Part shown: positions 40,848 to 52,240 of the stretch, piece after piece | Numbering within the stretch: position 1 is the stretch's first letter | How the letters are laid out: every line of letters begins with the position of its first letter | Source of the DNA: Microplitis mediator | Taxonomy: Eukaryota > Arthropoda > Insecta > Hymenoptera > Braconidae | Length of the DNA stretch: 64,000 bases | Assembly (NCBI RefSeq): GCF_029852145.1 | Contig: NC_079973.1 | Span: 17,067,921-17,131,920 of the forward strand | Direction of reading: 5' to 3' | Program-made: the position numbers and the translations under genes | The notes under the pieces: model-generated | The model's input: the letters and a program-made list of their open reading frames with translations, nothing else | Told to the model about the DNA's origin: nothing | Databases searched by the model: none

Positions 40848-41075
40848 TAGTAACCCAGAGAGGAAAGTACGACGGGCCCAGGCTTGGCCCAAGTATGTAA
40901 AACCTTGGCCCAGCCTTGGTAGGACTCTGGAATGATAACATTGGGCCAGACCTGGTTGCTAGACCTGGCCCATGCTTGGTTGCCAGTCCTAGCCCATGCT
41001 TCGTTGCCAGACCTGGCCCTGACTTTTTTGCCAGACCTTGCCCATGCATCGAGGAAACAAATAAATTTAATTTAA
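40848..41075. repeat. GC-rich minisatellite arm C1 (CTGGCCCATGCTTGG units)
   Basis: Degenerate tandem units of about 24 bp with core TTGCCAGACCTGGCCCATGC, preceded by AGGAAAGTACGACGG. Close relative at 60936-61157. A 90-codon minus-strand frame reading P/G/L repeats is a by-product of the array. Confidence 0.8.
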
Positions 41076-41079
41076 AAAA

Positions 41080-41546
41080 AATTTTATTATTATTATTATT
41101 ATTTTTTTTTTATTATTGTTAACAGTGTATAGCAAATTTATGCCTTTTACACTTCTTGCCTTTAATCGCAATTGCCACCTTTTTCTATTCCCTCCCTTTT
41201 TTCATGCGGCTGTGGACCGACTTGTGCTTCTGTACTGCATCATTACGTGATGCCCTATACGCCACCTTTTTGCCGTGGGAGTATAGCGGCAAAGGGAAAC
41301 CACAGAGAAAACCTTTTGCCAGTACAGCTGTCATTTTTCAGAGCAGGTGAAGTTCCAGTGATCGATAAAATGCCCATTTTACCGATCACTGGCTCTTCAG
41401 TCCGCGCCTAGCGCACAGAGACGTCCGATCAAGCTCAATGCATGGCTAAGCGGTCACCCAGCCAAACAGCAACCGCGCTCGGTGCTGCTTAACTTTGGTG
41501 ATCGCCCGAGCCACACATGAACTGATCGGCTGCCTCTGCCCCCAGT
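41080..41546 (-). mobile_element. 5S rRNA-derived SINE (SINE3-like)
   Basis: Read on the minus strand, the head contains a stretch that aligns without gaps to the internal promoter of eukaryotic 5S rRNA: AGTTAAGCA, AGCGCGGTT, TTGG and TGGGTGACCGCTT in the right order and spacing (41446-41514). A body of about 300 bp unrelated to 5S follows, then an A/AAT-rich tail (41080-41118). A 5S head, unrelated body and A-rich tail are the hallmarks of 5S-derived SINEs, transcribed by RNA polymerase III. It sits between GC-rich minisatellite arms C1 and C3. Two plus-strand frames of 64 and 79 codons cross the body and are not believed. The partner LINE is unknown. Confidence 0.75.
41446..41514 (-). pseudogene. 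5S rRNA-like internal promoter region
   Basis: The part of the SINE matching 5S rRNA, covering box A, the intermediate element and box C. Differences cluster in GCACCG and GCTGT, while TGGGTGACCGCTT is unchanged. Too short and diverged to be a functional 5S gene, because the 5' and 3' stem halves of 5S are absent. Confidence 0.75.
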
Positions 41547-41739
41547 AAAAAAATTTTTTATTATTATTAATCTCGTAGAATTTATGATCATTAACGTTTA
41601 AACTATCTAAGGGAGGTAAATATGATGTGAAAAAAACTCGGTGAAAATTCTGCTGGGTCCGAACGATAGCTACTGGACGAACCTACTAATGTTGAACTGA
41701 TACATTTATATGATCTACTTATTAAACCATAGGTATAGC

Positions 41740-41910
41740 CAAACTTGGGTAATTGTACCTTGTCCCAAGTCTGGGTTGCCATTGGACGGCCAAGGCTAGG
41801 TTACCCAGTCTTGGCCCAAGCCCGGGTAATCATTGTAACGGCCAGGACTGAGTACCCTCAATCTTGAGTCAAGCCTGGGCCAATATAGATGTACCAAAGC
41901 TAGGTTCCCC
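41740..41910. repeat. GC-rich minisatellite arm C3
   Basis: Words such as CCCAAGTCTGGGTTGCC and GGCCAAGGCTAGG resemble inverted arm C1 units. With C1 it may form the two arms of a foldback of about 1.05 kb that the 5S-SINE entered, but clean outer termini were not found. Confidence 0.55.
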
Positions 41911-42931
41911 AGTTGAAAAATATTCTGCTGAGAAGTTAATTGATGTACGTGACTCTATTTTCCTATTAAGCAAATCAAAATAAATAAAATTAAAAATGTA
42001 ACCTTCCTCTTGATTAAATGGATCTTCAATGGGAATGGGAACAGGTTCGGGATGGGAACAGGAACTCCTTCCTCTCCTCCTTGAAGGACTAGGAATGGAC
42101 TCCTTCTCTCCTTCCCCACGCAATGAAATGGGAAATATTATCTGCACATAATAAAAAAACAAAACGAGTATCTCTAACATTTTATTAAATTTCATATTTA
42201 AACATATTTCATCGCTACATCTTATTATTTATCAGTTGTTAATTTATAAACTTTCAGTGTGATCAATTTAGTACTTTTTGATCTTACATGCTCATGTCCT
42301 GCCGTTCGATTCATCCAGACCATTCTCCGATATGTCATCTCGAGCTAACATACCAATAATACTGAATAATACACGTTGCAACGAATTTCAATTTTCTCCC
42401 CCTAAAAGTTCCTCGGAAACTCTCTAGGGTATCCAACTATTTCCTAGAAGTCGTGCACTACTTGAGAAAAATGTTGACTATGTCAACTCCGGATGGATCC
42501 CAAAGCTCCAGCCAGGATACTGTTGACCAATGATAAGTCCTAAGAATTCAAACTTTTGATTTGAGCTGAGCTCACTTAAACCAAAAGAAATATCCAGTCT
42601 CTGATCAAAGGCCCAGGAATCTCGGGAACCCCTTACAAAACGACCAATCGTTCAGAGCCCTTAGACAGACTTCCCTCCAGCTAATAACCGAATTGGGAAC
42701 ATTCCCAGTTCTAGTCGCGTTTCTATAAAACAAGAAAAAAAAGCATGTGTTTTCTAGTTATTCAGATATTTTAAAAGATCAGTTTCACATTCGTTACAAT
42801 ATTTATTAGCACGTTTGCTTAAAGCTGCTAATTTTGTCCTGATTTCTTTTACCGATTACTTTTGCTCAGAAAATAGGCATCAGTTCTATACTAATTTTAA
42901 GAACAAAGAAAACAATTGTCATACGGAAAAA
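41911..42931. other. Less AT-rich DNA, no gene recognised
   Basis: Composition rises in GC at 42000-42130 and 42290-42720. A 108-codon minus-strand frame (41869-42195) has a P/S/R-rich core but overlaps arm C3 and lacks similarity I can name. It may be an old transposon remnant. Confidence 0.45.
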
Positions 42932-43967
42932 AAAATCGGTCTATCGGTTAATCCTGCGGGCCAGCCCCAAAACTTCCCGCTCTTCGAGCTCGAAAATACT
43001 TTGGTATGCCATTGTTTTCTAAAAAAACATTTTTTACCATTTCTTTCTCCCACGATATCTCGCGAATGAATTAACCGATTTTGATGGTTGAGGCGGCAAT
43101 TGACGCGTTTTATTAAGTTCTAGAGCTGATTAAATTTTGAAATCGAATGATTCAATTTTTTTGTAGATATCCGAAAAAAAACGTTTTTCACTATTTTTTT
43201 AATCAACGATATCTCGTAAACGAATGGGCCGATTAAGACGATTGAGGCGGCAATCGACGCGTTTTATTAAGTTCTAGAGCTGATTAGATTTTAAAATCGA
43301 ATGATTCAATTTTTCTGTAGACATCTGGAAAAAAACGTTTTTCACTATTTTTTTAATCAACGATATCTCGTAAACGAATGGGCCGATTAAGACGATTGAG
43401 GCAGCAATCGACGTGTTTTATCAAGTTCTAAAGCTGATCAAATTTTAAAATTGATTTATCTAGCCATTTTTGAGAAATTTCAAAAAAACTAAAAAAAAAA
43501 TGTTTTTTGAATTCTTTCGTCAACGGTTTCTCTTGAACGAATGAACCGATTTTGATGTTTGGGGTGGCATTCGACGCGGCTTATAGAGTTTTAGAGCTGA
43601 TTAGAGTCTGGAATCAATCCATCGAGCAAATTAAAAGTTATCCAAATAAAACATTTTTGAAAAAATTTTATTTTTGAAATATCTCTGAACGCACCCTACC
43701 GATTGAGTTCAAATTTTTACGGCTTCAAGGTATTAACAAGCCGCGTCGAATGACACCTCAATGATCAAAATCGGTTGATCCGTTCAAGAGTTACAAATAT
43801 TTACATATATACATACGTACACTCGGACATCATCGTGAAATTAGTCAGGATAGCTTCCTAGAACCTCAAAACGTCAAAATCTGATAGAAATTCGGTTTTT
43901 GCAAATCGGACCGAAACCAATAACTTCTCGAATTTTTGAAAATTTTCAATTTTCTTAGCGGGAAGTT
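42932..43967 (-). mobile_element. Family A element, copy A6 (near complete)
   Basis: Runs from the family end (AATCGGTCTATCGGTTAATC) to CTTAGCGGGAAGTT. The interior holds three tandem units of about 152 bp, each with CGATATCTCG and GAGGCGGCAATCGACG (starts near 43052, 43205 and 43357). This is the best example of the internal tandem structure. The two ends share AACTTCCCGC in inverted orientation. Non-coding. Confidence 0.85.
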
Positions 43968-44488
43968 AAAAAATTGTAGTTTGCTACAATAAAACAGTAG
44001 CAGCTGTAGTTGAGGTTTACTACAAGATGGAGTAAAGAAATACCAACTTCAACCTGGAATAACCTAAACCCCGTGTAGTAACGCCAACTGCAGTCATCAA
44101 TGTTTACTACTATATTTAGTTGTCAGTATTATGTATATAGTCCCAGTTACCATTTATTTTAGTTCTCTACTACAATGTTTTGCTACAATATCGTGATTGA
44201 AAGAACAACAATTTTCGTTCAGTTTAGTGAAATAAAAGTTATTTGAAACAACATAGTTTTTCTGTTTAATATTGTAAGAATGTATTGTTGTTTTATAGAA
44301 ACTGTTATATTTTTTTATAAAAAAAAAGCTATTGAACCAAAAACATATTTATATAAATTTTCCAGGCTCACAGATAGCGAAGTTAAAAAATTGAGGGTAA
44401 AGTCAATTAGTTGTCGCCATGGTTTTGTAATCAAATTTTCCCTCTCCCTTTCACTCCCTTTTCTCGTGAAAAATCTTTCATACTTGTA
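43968..44488. other. AT-rich DNA with TTGTAG/CTACAA words
   Basis: Bases 43975-44200 contain repeated TGTAGTTTGCTACAA-like and GTTTACTACTA-like words suggesting another degenerate foldback, without clear termini. Confidence 0.35.
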
Positions 44489-46022
44489 CACTGACCGAAA
44501 GGTTATCTTGGTTCAAAGAGAATTATCTTGAGTCAAGAGAATATTTAGGAAAATGGAATAAATCTTGGTTGAAGAAAATTTTTTCTTAATTTTGATTATT
44601 TTGATTCAAAAAGTTATTTTTTCGACTCAAATGGGTTAAAGTTTTAAGTTAAAAATATATGATTTTAGTTCAAAAAGAAAAAATATTTTAAGAAAGTAAA
44701 TTGTTTTTTGAATTAATATTTTGAATTTCTTCATTCATGTATATTGAATATTTTATTCTATGAAATTTAACTTCTCTACGTAAGGAGTCAGATTTCTTAA
44801 ACCAACTAGTGGCTATTGCTTGAAACAAAAATAAAAAAAATTCAAGTCAAGAAAATCAAGCTCTTGGTTTTTTTCCATAGCAGCATTCGGATAACAGGAG
44901 CACTCGGGTCTATGCAGCTTCTCTACTTCGGACACTACTTTGTGTATACACGTAGACGCCCGAAGATCCCAAAAAAATGAAACGAGTCTGTTCAGCGCTG
45001 GCGCCGTATATGTGCAATTATATATTACACACCAATATTCTAATAGTATTAGTTTATTAATTATACAATTAACTAATTCATATACATAAATTGTTTTGAA
45101 TTGAAGTGTTCGGTAAAAATGTGAGTTATTGTAGTTATTAGTCATTATATCTGGTGTTATTTCCTGATTTAAGTTAAGTTAAAGGGTGTCGTTTCAATCG
45201 CGAAAAAAGTAAGTTAATTTTTATTTATGCTGTTTTTAATCATATATCAGATAATCAAGTTTGTTTTCATTTCTAATCCTAAGTTCATATAAAATTGTTT
45301 CCTTTTTAGTGTGGTATCATGCAGTTCATAGTGTCAATGAAGCCAGGATAAATAACATAACCTTTAATTTATTTTCATAAACAAAAAAAATTTCTTATTG
45401 TAATAAAGAATCAAAATTTATTTTGATAATTAATTGTATATATTCTGAGAATTGAATTTTTAATAAAAACAATTAATTTGAAATTGAACTTATTTATTAT
45501 ATTTTAAAATAAAAGTATTTTTTATTTACATTGATGTATAATTTAGTTTTAAAATGAGTTTTTTATTTTTTAAATCTAAAATTAATCGTTCTAAGATGAA
45601 GTCTACATTTATTTTGAACTAAATGTTATCAAATCTTTAAATAAATTAATTTTTACTTGGAGTAAGTTAAATGTGCCTCCGTTTAAAAACTCGATGTATC
45701 GAAATGAATCGATATCGACTACATTCGAGAGAACGATGTTTTTAGAATGAGTTGGTATCTTCTAAAACCAAGAGCTAAATTTTCTTGAGCCAACCAAGTT
45801 GTTTTCTTGTTCGGAGAAACTAAAAACATTTAAAGCAAAAATTTATATTTTTAAATCAAAATTGAATTTCTTTATTGAAGAGCTTTATATACTCTAATTA
45901 AAAAAAAAAAAATTTTTTACCAAGAGAAAATTTTTTCAAACAAGAAAAGAGGATATTTTAATTTAAGAATTTATTTTTGGAAACGATTTTCTTCTTGACC
46001 CAAGAATTCCTTTTTTTGTGTG
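44489..46022. mobile_element. 1.53-kb foldback element (TTCTTG-type) with captured DNA
   Basis: Left end CACTGACCGAAAGGTTATC and right end AGGAATTCC then TTTTTTTGTGTG (inverted: CACACAAAAAAAGG) are flanked by TA (44487-44488 and 46023-46024). Arms of about 400 and 320 bp hold degenerate units with TCTTGGTTCAA or its inverse. The middle (about 44870-45760) is different: GC-richer, apparently single copy, with a canonical small intron and a polyadenylation signal. That layout suggests capture of host sequence between foldback arms. Confidence 0.7.
45150..45415 (+). pseudogene. Gene-like fragment with a 101-nt intron, inside a foldback
   Basis: Plus strand: GTGTCGTTTCAATCGCG ends in an A-run at a strong donor (GTAAGTTAAT, intron start 45209). 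The acceptor TTTCCTTTTTAG ends at 45309. The 101-nt intron is typical of insects. After joining, the junction creates an ATG and the frame reads MWYHAVHSVNEARINN and onward to a stop, with AATAAA at 45402-45407. Upstream frames are closed, so this may be the 3' part of a gene, a short peptide transcript or a non-coding RNA. No family recognised. Confidence 0.4.
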
Positions 46023-46023
46023 T

Positions 46024-47352
46024 ATACTGTTTACTTTTGTCGTTAAATAATAATAATAATAATTTTAATTTACTGAATTAAAAAAAAATAAAAATAAATA
46101 AACCAAATGTATGTTTGTTAATAAAAATATATAAATTGACAACACCAACTAACTAAATTAAGTATAAATAAAACTTTAGCAAAATGAAATAATAACACAA
46201 AAAATAAAAAATAATTGTATTATTTGCTTGAGCGGATAAACTCAATTGAATAAACAAACTGTATTTACGTTTGGTATTACGACGTAACGACGACAAACTC
46301 GGAATTTATTGTACACCTGTATGTGTTTGACTTTTAGGGTTCTTAGCCAGTATATACATATATTTATAAACGTTTACACATTTGTACACGGAAGTTTACA
46401 CAGCACTAATATCAATATCAAAACATAAAATAACACAATTAATACATAAATAAAGCGGGCATTAATAAAAATCAGCCAAAAAACAGATTTGATCTGTAAA
46501 AAAGTACGCCAAGTATGCATCCATCGCAGTATTAAAAATCATTGAAATAAAAATAATTACCAAGTACCTGTGGCACATGAAAATTGATGTTTATTCATTT
46601 TTCGGTCAATAAAATTTAACGAAAAGTTAAAAATTTTTTCTGTATCTCTTAAATGTAATTTTCATACAATATTAAATGAAATATTAAATTAAAAAATAAT
46701 ACGAATGGTTTTGGCAAGTCAGTACTAATCATTTATGACTTATTTAAGCTGGTACTGAGTCGTCAAGTTTATCCGCATTATTTATAAATTAATACTAAAT
46801 TAGTATTAATACTAATATAAAAATTATTTCTATCAAGTAAAATTTAAAAGAGTCCGTGAAAAGAATGATTTAGATCTAGGTCAATTTAAGAAATAAAACA
46901 AAAATAGATCTGTGTATTTTTTTTCTTCTACTTACCAGATGACAAAATAAAATTTGAATTCAACTGACAATTAAGATATAAGGCATATTATTAAATTTTT
47001 ATTGAAATCTCGTTAAATTGATAGTTGGTTCGAGTATAGCTACACGATCAAAGTTTTCACGCTCTCATACTGTTCGATGCATACTTGGCGCGAGACACGA
47101 CCATGTTTTCTGATTTATGTTTTAAATATTCTTAAATTTAGATTCCTTGGAAAAAAATTTATTGTTAGCAAAGATAATGCCACAAAAAAAAAAAAAAAAA
47201 AAATGCTGAATTTTCAATGAATTCAACTCATTTCTATTTACCTTGACCTTTTATACTGACCTACATTATCCAAGTTAGAAAGCTTTTTTAATTAGGATGA
47301 CTTTCAATAGTTTATGTCCTGGTACTATACTCTTTGTTCTCATTCATTTTTT
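46024..47352. other. AT-rich intergenic DNA
   Basis: No gene recognised. A 19-bp poly-A lies near 47186. Confidence 0.5.
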
Positions 47353-48404
47353 AACTTCCTGCTAAGAAAATTATAAATTTTAAAAAATTCAGGAAGTTAT
47401 TGTTTTCACCCCGATTTTCGAAAATCGAGTTTTCATCAAATGTCGACGTTTTGAGGTCCTAAGAAGCTATTCTGACTATTTTCAGAATGATGTCCGAGTG
47501 TCTGTATGTATGTATGTGTATGTGTGTGTGTGTATATGTATGTAAACTCTTTGTAACTTTTTAACTAATGAATCGATTTGGATGGTTAAGGCGGCAATCG
47601 AAAGAGCTTTTTGGATCGACTTCAAAATCTAATCAGCTCTAGAACTTGATGAATCGCGTCGATTTCCGCCTTAGCCATCTCAATCGGATAATACGTTCAA
47701 GAGATATCGCGGTAGAAAGAAATGGTAAAAAACGGTTTTTATAAAATATTTCCGAAATGACTGACCCGATCGATTCCAAATTTTGATCAGCTCTAGAATT
47801 CAGTAAAACCCGCCGATTGCCACCTCAAACGTCAAAATCGGTTAATTAGTTCAAAAGCTATCAGCGTTGAAAAGTCAAAAAAATAATATTTTATGTTGTT
47901 TTTTCCGGATAAATCTTAATATAATGTACTAAAATGTGTCTGAAGTTATACAAACTTTTCCTCTTTACAGTCTCTTTTGATCATCATATAATGTCATCTG
48001 ACTTGTTATTTAGTTTAAATTATATTATCAACAAAAAAATTGATAAAACACAGTTTTTAATAGTTTTCTCGGATATTCCATATATTATTGCTCTGACCTA
48101 AGTCAAAACTCATTAAAATCTTGATTTTGATCACTAACAATGATATCTGCCTCAATACGTTTATTTTATTGAACATAATCGGGAATTAAAATTTAAAAAC
48201 CGTTCTTCATTAATGATTTTCGATTCTTAAATTTTCAAACTTTAGCATAGAACATTACTTGTTAGAGCTTGAAAAGCTCATAAAAAAACAATTGCATGCA
48301 ATAGGATTTTCGAGCTCGAAAATATATTCACACAAATGTTTTCGAGCTCCCTGAGCCCGAAAACAGCGGGAAGTTTTGGGGCTGGCCAACCGACGCTCAG
48401 ATTT
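47353..48404 (+). mobile_element. Family A element, copy A7 (near complete)
   Basis: Starts AACTTCCTGCTAAGAAAAT, contains the TATG/TG tract and family blocks, and ends GGGAAGTTTTGGGGCTGGCC followed by CGACGCTCAGA. Bases about 47880-48240 appear to be family-unrelated AT DNA, either an insertion or an element-specific middle. Confidence 0.8.
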
Positions 48405-48870
48405 TTTTTTTAAGACTTTAATTTTAATAAAGCAAAGCGCTTTTATAATTACTTTTAATTATATAAATTAGAAAAAACTGCGAAACCATTTTCCGACACT
48501 AAAACATTTCATTTTATAATTGTGAAATTTAAAAGAAAATTTTTTTCTTCCTAATTACATTGAATTTCATAACTTGTATTTAATTAAAATGCTCTGATAA
48601 ATGTCTTCGACAGTTTTTGTTCCAGTTTTAATATTTTCTTTTGCTACTATCACACCACTGCACTGTAAATAATTTTTAGACTCCTGAAAATTTTTACTTG
48701 TCCTGAGAAAAATTTTGCATGATGAAATGAAAATGAAAATTTTCTGGGGGCGAAAAAAACCTTTTTGGGACAAAAAATTTTTTTAATCACACGAAATTTT
48801 ACGATCCATTATTTAGAAGGTAAAATAATATTGTAACCAACTTATACTCAGCCTAATAAGCATCAACTCA
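48405..48870. other. AT-rich DNA, nothing recognised
   Basis: Transition between family A and the 70-bp array. The 68-codon minus-strand frame at 48567-48773 is K/F/S-rich and not credible. Confidence 0.5.
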
Positions 48871-49712
48871 ATAAATAACGATAAATCAACCTAACCTCAA
48901 ATAAGTATAGACGACGCTACATAAAAATATAACTAGAACTCACCAGTATCTCATGGTTATCCAACGAAAATTGGTTACAGATGGAGCTGTACAAAAAATG
49001 AAATTTACTCCATCAGCATCTCATAGCTATCTCGTCGCTAATAGTTACAGGTGGCGCTACATAAAAATATGACTGCAACTCATCAGCATCTCATGGTTGT
49101 CTAATTAACATTAGCTACAGATGGAGCTATATAAAAAATAAAATTCACCTCACCCATATCTCATGGTAATCTCATCGTTAATAGTTACAGACGGCGCTGC
49201 ATAAAGCTATAAATGTAACTCACCAGTATCTAATGGGTGTCCAGTAATTATTAGTTATAGATGCCCTCGCAGATTTGAATCACGGTGGAAACACGGTGGG
49301 TTTGTTCCATTTTACCACTGTGATTACGCAGTGTATCCACCGTGATTCCACGGTGGCTTGACCACCGTGTATACACGGTGTTTCCACTGTGATTACGCGG
49401 TGAATACACCGTGGAACCACGGTGGTGAAATAGCACGAAGCCACTATGGAACCACTGTGGATACACCGCGTAATTACAGTGGAAACACCGTGTATACACA
49501 GTGGTCAAGCCACCGTGGAATCACGGTGGGTACACCGCGCAATCACAGTGGATACACTGTGTATACCCGGTGGTGAAATGGAACAAACCCACCGTGTAAC
49601 CACGGTGGATCCATGGTGTTTACACTTCCACGGTGTTTCCACCGTGATTCAAATCTACGAGGGTGGAGCTGCTTAAAAAATAAATTTCACCTCACCAGTA
49701 TCTTATAAAATT
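48871..49712. repeat. 70-bp tandem array in alternating A/B units
   Basis: Unit starts at 48871, 48941, 49011, 49081, 49151 and 49221 are exactly 70 bp apart at the block CACCAGTATCTCATGG. Type A units contain GGCGCT...CATAAA and type B units contain GATGGAGCT...AAAATAAA, alternating strictly, so the higher-order period is 140 bp. The sixth unit is split by a 400-bp insertion plus a 2-bp duplication; subtracting 402 restores the 70-bp phase. Non-coding satellite-like DNA. Confidence 0.9.
49264..49663. mobile_element. 400-bp foldback of CACGGTGG palindromes
   Basis: Ends CCCTCGCAGATTTGAATCAC and the inverse of CCCTCGTAGATTTGAATCAC differ at one position. The interior is almost wholly CCACCGTG / CACGGTGG words with spacers GTGTATACAC and GTGATTACGC, so the element folds along its full length. 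TG is present on both sides (49262-49263, 49664-49665). The 70-bp host array gives an independent proof of both boundaries. Several short open frames reading H/T/V/R repeats are artefacts of the array. Confidence 0.93.
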
Positions 49713-50046
49713 TTTTTTTTTTTTTTTTTTTTTTTCAATTTTCGAGTCATCATGAACTCATATTTTTTAGCTAGCCACTGGCTACTTTTCATATCTTGTC
49801 ATTAGCTCATATTTATGAGTTAGTGATTAGCTATTTATAATTGCACACTCACTACCTCATTGTTTTAACCTAGCTATTGGATATGTTTGAATCTATCCAC
49901 TGACTTGTTCTGATCAGTCTGCCATCGGCTAAGATGGCGTTACATAGTGAGGTTATGACTGGCCAATTCTATTAGGCAGTGATGAGGTATGACTCAAATC
50001 TGTTAGCTACGGGCTGGCCACCTATGAGTTTCAATTTTACTCGGGT
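49713..50046. mobile_element. Degenerate foldback-like element (TAGCTAGCCACTGGC words)
   Basis: Follows a 27-bp poly-T. Left CAATTTTCGAGTCATCATG and right ATGAGTTTCAATTTTACTCG look like diverged inverted ends related to the CCCGAGT group. The interior repeats GCTAGCCACTGGC-like words in both orientations. Confidence 0.45.
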
Positions 50047-50391
50047 AATAATATAAAAGTAATTTTAATAGTCTGCTGCGATATAACTTTAAAACGTAAT
50101 TTTATTATCTTTAACTTTCTTAATAAATTATATGTAATGAACAGTTTAGGTGGTTTATTTTAGCCCTCATTATATAAGAAATTTCGATATAACGTTATTA
50201 TCCGTCCGAATTTATTGCCGTATAGAAAATTTTGAGGGGCCCACTTTGCCCCTTCTCTCCTACATCCCTATGCAAACAGACCAATTCACGTCCAACAAAA
50301 ATTTTTTTCAATCCATTGTTTTCTAATAATTTACTCAACAAACCCGAGTCGAAATTTGAATCGTCAGTAATACGTAATGAACGTTTTAATA

Positions 50392-51227
50392 CCCTAGTAG
50401 AAATGAAATCGAGTTTTTGTCTAGTAACTGGCCAGTTTTACTAGACTTAAACCAGAAACTGGCCAGTGGAATCTCTATTTTTTGTCAAGTAACTGGCCAG
50501 TTTTACTAGAGATCCAAGAGAAACATGGCGGCTTTCAAAAAACTGTCACTTTAAAATTTTAGGTTTTGAGGTTATTAAAATTATCAGTTCCTCGGAAAAA
50601 TAAAACGATTTTTTAAAAAATACCCAGACAAATTAAAAATTAATTCAAATTAATGTATCTTTCTCCGAATTACTCCAAAAATTTATATGCAATAGATAGA
50701 TAAATCTAACCTGAAGCATGGATATATAGATCAATGAATAAATAAATATTGATCCGCATTGACAGACATTAAAAATTATTTAATTGAAATAAATAAATAA
50801 TAACTTAAAATAAAAATAATGATTGACAAACAAAATTACTATAAAATTTATTTATTTAGTCTTTCATTGATTTTAATAATCAAACTTTAATTTATGAATA
50901 TTAAACTATAAAGACGGTAACATCATTATATTTCAAATATAAATGTAATTAATAAATCATACTTAAAAATTAACTATAATTAAAATAATATTTTTATACA
51001 TAGCATATTATAAGTAGCATAAATAATTAAAATAAAAAAATAGCAATTTTTAATATAGGTTAAACAGGACAAAACTAACACACACATACACACTAGTACA
51101 AAAAACATATTAGTGTGACCACTTTGTACGTCTTAATTGTAGGTGGCGGGATTTCTAGTTTTTAGCCGGGATCTCTAGCCAGTTACTGGTTTAAAATCGA
51201 GTAAAGTCTAGATCATTTCTACTAGGG
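50392..51227. mobile_element. 836-bp TIR element, CCCTAG ends, nested
   Basis: Ends CCCTAGTAGAAATGA and TCATTTCTACTAGGG. Near the left end AACTGGCCAGTTTTACTAGA recurs, and near the right TAGCCAGTTACTGG. The middle 550 bp is AT-rich single-copy-looking DNA. It interrupts the left arm of the composite at 50343-52491. A relic with the same terminus is at 11577-11688. Confidence 0.8.
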
Positions 51228-52118
51228 AATCGTCAGACGTACGTATTGGAGTTGGAATCGTCATCTAGATATTCAATATTTAACAAGATAGAGAAAATCA
51301 ATTTCCTTCGGCTTTCCCGTAGGGGGTTTTAGTGGGTTGAATGATAAGAAAACACACCCGACTTACAAATTTGAACTTTGGCACAAATATTCTCAACAAT
51401 CTTAGAAATTCCCGACGATCGGTATTTTTTCCGAAACCTAACTCCGAGGGGGGTTTCAATGGGGTCAAAAATTTATATACTCGTATTTTTTCATCATTTG
51501 GATTACAGACTTGAACTTTGGCACAAATATTCCCAACAACCTTACGAATCCACTGTCTTGCAATACCCACGAGTATTTTTCTGAAAACTAACTCCAAGGA
51601 GGGTTTTACTGGGGTGAAAGATTAAAATACTTTCGTTTTGAAATAACAAGACTTACAGGCGTGAACTTTGGCGTTAATGTTCCCAATAATCTTAAAAATC
51701 CTCCACCATTTTTTTTGAAACACCAACTCCAAGAGGGATTTCAATGTAGTCAAAGTTAAAAATACTCCTTTTTTCTATCATAAGTCTTCCAGATTTGAAC
51801 TTGGCACAAACATTCCCAACAATCTTACAAATTTCCCAGCATCGGTATTTTTTTCGAAAACTAACTCCGACGGGGGTTTCAGTAGAGTCAACGATTAAAA
51901 TACTCTTGTTTTGTTTCATTATTTGAATCAGTTTTCGAAAAAGATACCGATGGTAAGAAATTCGTAAGATTGTTGGGAATATTCATGCCATAGTTCAAGT
52001 CTGTAAGCCAAATAATTAAAACGAGAGTATTTTAATTGTTGACTCCACGGGAACCCCTCTCGGAGTTAGTTTTCGAAAAAAATACCAATGGTGGGGGATT
52101 TGTAAGATTGTTGGGAAT

Positions 52119-52240
52119 CCCATATACGAAAAAAATATATATCCGGGCAAATCTGGAATACGTCGCATATATACAACATATATATAAATATATGTCTGAT
52201 ATATGCAGATTTGCCCGGATATATATTTCTTTCGTATGGG
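52119..52240. mobile_element. 122-bp hairpin insertion inside the composite
   Basis: Arms CCCATATACG...CCGGGCAAATCTG and their inverse form a near-perfect stem of about 36 bp. A sister unit of the host reads GGGAATATTCATGCC where this one reads GGGAAT, element, ATATTTATGCC, so the insertion came with a 2-bp AT duplication. Confidence 0.85.

Noticed and set aside
40777..41122. Frames rich in GPGLATK or GPCLVA repeats
   Set aside because: Direct translation of the 24-bp GC-rich minisatellite in both orientations.
41156..41411. Two overlapping plus-strand frames (64 and 79 codons)
   Set aside because: They lie antisense in the body of the 5S-derived SINE.
44813..45145. 110-codon minus-strand frame
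   Set aside because: Runs from foldback arm into the captured core, opposite to the intron-bearing strand, with no recognisable domain.
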